From Byssochlamys sp. IMV 00236 (lineage: Eukaryota > Ascomycota > Eurotiomycetes > Eurotiales > Thermoascaceae): 64,000 nt of DNA. Of the stretch, positions 59,601 through 64,000 are shown in pieces. The first letter of the stretch is position 1; each line of letters starts with the position of its first letter. The stretch spans positions 253,277 to 317,276 of the forward strand of contig MSJH02000841.1 in the NCBI GenBank assembly GCA_001931875.2, in the 5' to 3' direction. A program made the translations under genes and the position numbers. The notes under the pieces were generated by a model, which was not told where the DNA came from, ran no database searches, and saw only the letters and a program-made list of their open reading frames with translations.

Positions 59601-60542
59601 ATATTCTTTAGAAAAGCATATTATCTTAGACTATATATTTTAGGGCCTCTTTCTTAAATTTAGTATATTATCTTTTATCTATATTATCTAGTTTTATTAT
59701 AATTTATAACTATTCTATAATTAGTAAAGACTTTTTTAACTAATATAATATAAGTATTAATTAAGGGATATTATTTAATTCTATCTCTTATATGCTAGTA
59801 TAATAGACTATATAAAATTATAAATCTAAGAATTTCTCTATATTATTATCTTCTATCTTTTTTAAATCTTATTCTATTGCTAGCTTCTAAAATAACCTAT
59901 CTATAATTAAGTTCTTTTTCCCCAATATATAGATAATATTAAAGTTAAATAGCTAAATTTAAGCAATTTATTAAGTAATTATTAATTTAAGAAAGTCTAT
60001 AACTATCTTATTTAGTTATACTACTAAAATTTTTATATTTACCTCTAATTAAAAATATATATTATATAGGTATATTTAGAATTTATAAAGCATTTTTAGC
60101 ACTATCTTATATTCTAGCTTTTTTTTATTATATTGCCTCTCTGCTTATATTTATACTTTACTTTTATATCTAGCTGGGTATCTCTTATTAAACTCTTTTT
60201 TTTTTAAGTAAATTAAGCTCTTTATTTACTGCTATTAGTATTAGTATTAATAATAATTATACCTTCCTTTTTATAATTAATTAGCTTAAATGCTAGTACT
60301 ATTATTAGGGCTATTTTTAAAGTATTTATTGCTTTTTATTATTCTAGCCCCTAAAAGAAGTCTTATTTCTTTTTTAGTATTAAGTATATTGGCTTAGCTT
60401 TAATAATATATTTTTTAATCTATATCTAGTAATAGGCTATAACTCCTAAAAATCCTCTTGCTTTTTATAAGTTCTAATAAAATAATTATTTTAAGATCTT
60501 AATTACTTTAACTAACTTAAGATATTTCCCTTTAATATTATA

Positions 60543-60767
60543 TATATAGCCTACTATTTTAATTCCTAGTATTATAAATTATAATTTTTCCCTAATAATT
60601 ATTAAATCTGCAAGTTTAAGACTGCATAATACCTTATTAATATTCTGGATATATTTAAATATAAACCTTCTAATTCTTAGTAGCATCTCTTCCCCCTTAT
60701 AATTAATCTTAAGTCCTTATATTAGTATATTATCTAGAAATATATTATAGATATTAGGAATATTATC
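60543..60767 (-). mobile_element. Second Ty3/gypsy-like reverse transcriptase remnant
   Basis: On the minus strand the frame reads DNIPNIYNIFLDNILI, then after a stop GLKINYKGEEMLLRIRRFIF, KYIQNINKVLCSLKLADL and LGIKIVGYI. This is the palm region of a fungal gypsy-type reverse transcriptase; the catalytic FLDD box is now FLDN (GAT to AAT). Weaker similarity goes on toward 60.3 kb (LLKK-like and TLK motifs) and upstream toward 60.8 kb with a Gln-to-stop change. Distinct from the chromovirus at 53 kb. Inactive. Confidence 0.7.
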
Positions 60768-62929
60768 TGCTAGTATTCTTATAACTTCTTATATAAATTC
60801 TTATATTATATTTATCTATTCTTAAGATAGTCTAGCTTAATAAATTAAACTAATCTCTAGTATATAAAAAGCTATTAAGTCTTATAATTCCTTAGCTAAT
60901 TTTAATTAATTATATCTAGAGAATAAGTCTATAAATATTAATACTAATATTTTATTAAACTCTTCTAAGAACTTATTAGCTAAAGGGGGCAGATTAGTAT
61001 CTTATATTATTATTTAATTAACTTCTATAGTTATATTAATTAGCTAATATTTATTATTTTTTTTTACTAAGAACTATAGATTTTAATAGAGTCTTTAACT
61101 ATATTTAAGAATTTCTATATTTATCTTTTCTTTTACTATTTCTTATATTATATTATAGAATACTTTTAATACTAAAAAGCTCTTTATTTACTATAATTTA
61201 TAATCTATAGTTTAAATAATAATTAAAGATATAACTTTTAAATATATTTATTTAATCTCTTTAAAGATTTAAGTAAGGGCTACTTTTTAAGTAAAAAATA
61301 CTTTTATTAATAATTCTTTCTCTTTTAATTATAAATTATTACTTATAATAAGATTTTTTAAATAGTTTAATATTAATCTTATTTCTCTCTTAATATTTAA
61401 TATCTTTAACTAAATATATTTAGTAAATTCTCTATATATTTCTTTTATATTTTTTTAAGAGTTTTTATAATAATACTTTCTAATAACTTTTTTTTATTTT
61501 AATAACTTTTCTAAAGCTATTATAGGCTTATTTAATATATTTACTAGATAAACCTTTTTATATTTCTTCTTATACTATATATTAATAGAATATTTTATTT
61601 TTATAATAAAAAGATTATATCTTTTAAATAATTTATATCTTTATAATCTTCTAATTTCTTTATTTAATTTAGTAGGTTTAAATATTCTTACTCTTTTATT
61701 TTTAATTTCTTTACTTACTTTAAAGCTAATATTATTTATTAAATATAGCTTCTATAAGCCTTCTCTATTTTTAGTCTAATATTTATTATTTTTTTCTAGC
61801 TTTAATTTAATAATTCTTATACTTAGAATAATAAATTATATAATATCTCTTCTCTTAACTTATTTCTTAAATTATTTATTAAAAATATTTAAATAATAGC
61901 TTAATTCTTTTAGTCTATAAAGTAAATTATATTCTCTATTATTTTATCTAATAAAGTAATATACTATAAATATATTTAATACTTAAAAGGCTATTCTAGA
62001 ATATAATTATAGTTAATCTTATTATTTATTATAAAAAAAGAAATCTTATAATAAAAGAATTTTACCTATATAAATATTTTTTTATAAAGATTTATAAAAA
62101 GAGTTTATTTACTATCTGCTAAAATTATATTACCTTTAAACTTTTAGTTTATAATAAGCTTATAGTAATTTACTATATCTTTATATATTATATTAATTTT
62201 AGCTCTACTATCTATTATAATATTTTATAACTCTTTATATTTATTAATTTTAATAGGTAGTTTTAAAGTTATAGCTATATATAATACTTTATTATTATTA
62301 AGAGAGTTAAAAAGAATAGGTTTAAATAGAATTCCTAGACTATTTAACTGTCTTAAAGAGCTAATAATACTTTAAGAGAAAGAGTATTAGTGCATATAAT
62401 AAATATAAAGTATATATCTGTATTTTTTTAGTTAGGGTAATAGATTTTTATATAGAGTTTAAGAAGTAATTTCTCTAAGCTGCTTAATTTTATTAAAGTA
62501 AAATTATTATTAAAGACTTCTTTAAAGTAAAATTTTTATTATATTAAAAACTACTAGTTCTAACTGCTATTTTATAATACTTCTTCTTAGTCTAGACTTA
62601 CTAGGTTAGTTAATTTTAATTAATCTAGAAATCTTAAAAAGTCTGCCTTTAATAGTAGTTTAGTAAAACTATTTATTATTATATCTTATATTTTAATAAA
62701 TTTAATACTAATCTTATTCCTTTAATATAGGTTATATATATAATAATATATAATATTAATATACTTTAATCTCTTATAAATATAGGTATCTCTAATTAAT
62801 AATAGTAATATTTAATTATCTCTATAAACTTTAACTAGAGAACTAATAATAAAAGCTTATTCTTCTCTTATTATTAGCTTAAATTTATTTAAATTAATAT
62901 AGTATCTATATTTTATATCTCTTAAAAAA

Positions 62930-63300
62930 AGGGCTAATTATTAGAACTACTTTATAGCTTAATATATAGCTATATATTTAGCCTCTATAATTAAAGTTAT
63001 AATAGACTTTTATTTTTTATTTAATTAGCTTATTAAGCTATTAGCTAAAATAAAAATATTCTTTAAAATTAATATCTAATTAGTCTTATTTATTATATAA
63101 TTTAAATTTAAGTATTTAATAAGTCGCTAGTCTTAGTTTATATTAAACTTAAGACCTAGGTATATAATTAATTATAGGTATTTTATAAGGGACTTTAATA
63201 TTTTAAAATGCCTTTTAAATAGATTTAATAGATATTAACTTAATCTGCTTATTATAAATATAATATCTAGTTTTATTAAAATTATTAAATAGATTAGGCT
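62930..63300 (-). mobile_element. Ty1/copia RNase H remnant
   Basis: The minus strand contains IIEAKYIAIY-stop-AIK, matching the copia RNase H motif TEAEY(M/I)ALS-x-AxK, downstream of the copia reverse transcriptase at 63.5-64.0 kb in the right order. Boundaries are approximate. Heavily mutated. Confidence 0.55.
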
Positions 63301-63480
63301 ATTAATAATCTTTTAATACTTTCTTTAATCTATTCTTTTATCTTAAAGGTTAAATAGTTTTAAAGAGTTATATCTGTTTAATAAGATATTAACTAAGTAT
63401 ATCTTTTCTTTATTTATTTTATATTATAATAAGAGTTCTTTAGTATAATAAAATTAGTCTATTATTAATATTTAGTTCTG

Positions 63481-64000
63481 CCTATTTTAAGTAACTTAAA
63501 TATTAAAGATTTTCTTTACTTCTTTTAAGTCCTTTATCTTATATATTAATCTAAACTCTTATTTAAACTAGTAAATATTCTCTATTTATTTTATACTAAT
63601 TAGAATATTATTAATATATATTAAAAATAAAATCTCTTTTTTTAAGTATTATAATAAATATAGGTTAGTATTAATCTATATAAAACCTATTTTTTAGAGT
63701 ATTTTTATATAGGTTTAATTCTAATTTCTTATAATCTATTTTAAACTATATAGAGATTAAAAAACCTTTAATATTATTTTTAATAGTATATTTATTCTTA
63801 GCAGAGATATTATATAAATTTTCTTTTTTAATATTAACTTTATAAAGGCATTATTAATATTTATAATATAATACTTATAATCCTTTATTATAATAATAGC
63901 TAAGAATACTTATAATATATTATATTACAAAGTAGGAGTAAAGATATACTTAAAATTAATATTATATTTTTAAATAAACCCTTAGATAATAAGATATACT
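63481..64000 (-). mobile_element. Ty1/copia reverse transcriptase remnant, cut by window end
   Basis: Minus-strand frame from the window edge: VFLAIIIIKDYKYYIININN, then NNAFIKLILKKKIYI, SLYSLK (copia SLYGLKQ), KIGFI, LFLIYINNILISIK (copia VYVDDILI with both Asp codons changed to Asn), and YKIKDLKEVKKIFNI (copia KDLGE..KILG). The order and spacing follow copia reverse transcriptase closely, but several stops interrupt it. The element continues beyond 64000. Confidence 0.75.

Larger units (their letters stand above)
45833..64000. repeat. AT-rich RIP-mutated retroelement block
   Basis: From about 45.83 kb to the window end the DNA is dominated by A and T with frequent TATA runs, and stop codons fill every frame. 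Surviving C is mostly followed by T or C and surviving G mostly preceded by A or G: CpA, TpG and CpG are nearly gone. This is the pattern expected when repeat-induced point mutation has used up its CpA/TpG targets. Readable fragments (listed separately) are retrotransposon domains on the minus strand. Stretches without a named domain (about 47.5-49.1, 50.8-53.2, 54.4-60.5 and 60.8-62.9 kb) are probably the same kind of material; I could not assign them. No intact gene is seen. The block continues beyond the window. Confidence 0.9.

Noticed and set aside
45833..64000. Inserted mitochondrial DNA as the source of the AT-rich block
   Set aside because: No mitochondrial gene can be read in it, while retrotransposon domains with RIP-type changes can.
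1..64000. CRISPR arrays, rRNA or tRNA genes
   Set aside because: No spaced repeats were seen, and no convincing A-box/B-box pair or rRNA segment was found by reading. A tRNA scan was not possible, so a missed tRNA remains conceivable.

Overview
The window looks like nuclear DNA of a filamentous ascomycete, most likely an Aspergillus or close Eurotiales relative. It has dense genes with short (about 48-120 nt) GT-AG introns, family members typical of Aspergillus (an XlnD-type beta-xylosidase, Rmt2, an Rds1-like ferritin-fold protein), and a repeat block with the base composition left by repeat-induced point mutation (RIP). Species cannot be fixed from the sequence alone.

Positions 1-45.3 kb are ordinary gene-rich DNA. 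In order: ribosomal proteins RPL10 (partial) and RPL30; a coiled-coil protein; an unrecognised 531-residue protein; coatomer zeta; the ribosome quality control factor Rqc2; the tRNA t6A enzyme Sua5; adenine deaminase; a divergent short-chain dehydrogenase / sugar transporter pair; a NIF3-type small protein; the 24-kDa subunit of complex I; a large DNMT5-type gene that fuses a cytosine methyltransferase, a RING finger and a SNF2 ATPase; the RRM protein Rna15/CstF-64 divergent from prohibitin-2; an Rds1-like secreted protein; arginine methyltransferase Rmt2; and a secreted beta-xylosidase. Most are housekeeping genes for translation, RNA processing, mitochondria or the secretory pathway, with a few nutritional genes between them.

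At about 45.83 kb the composition changes abruptly. From there to the end (18 kb) the DNA is extremely A+T rich, CpA and TpG are almost absent, and no intact gene remains. Ruined retroelements can still be read on the minus strand: a Ty3/gypsy integrase tail plus chromodomain (53.2-53.6 kb), a second gypsy-like reverse transcriptase (60.5-60.8 kb), and a Ty1/copia reverse transcriptase with RNase H (62.9-64.0 kb). A direct repeat of about 1.7 kb (45.83-47.53 and 49.12-50.82 kb) differs between copies mainly by C/T and G/A transitions. A truncated coding remnant lies just outside the boundary (45.08-45.30 kb). The block could be the edge of a centromere or another heterochromatic island.

The most notable combination is a complete-looking DNMT5-class DNA methyltransferase gene about 15 kb from a heavily RIP-mutated heterochromatic block. 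Whether the two are linked in function cannot be told from sequence.
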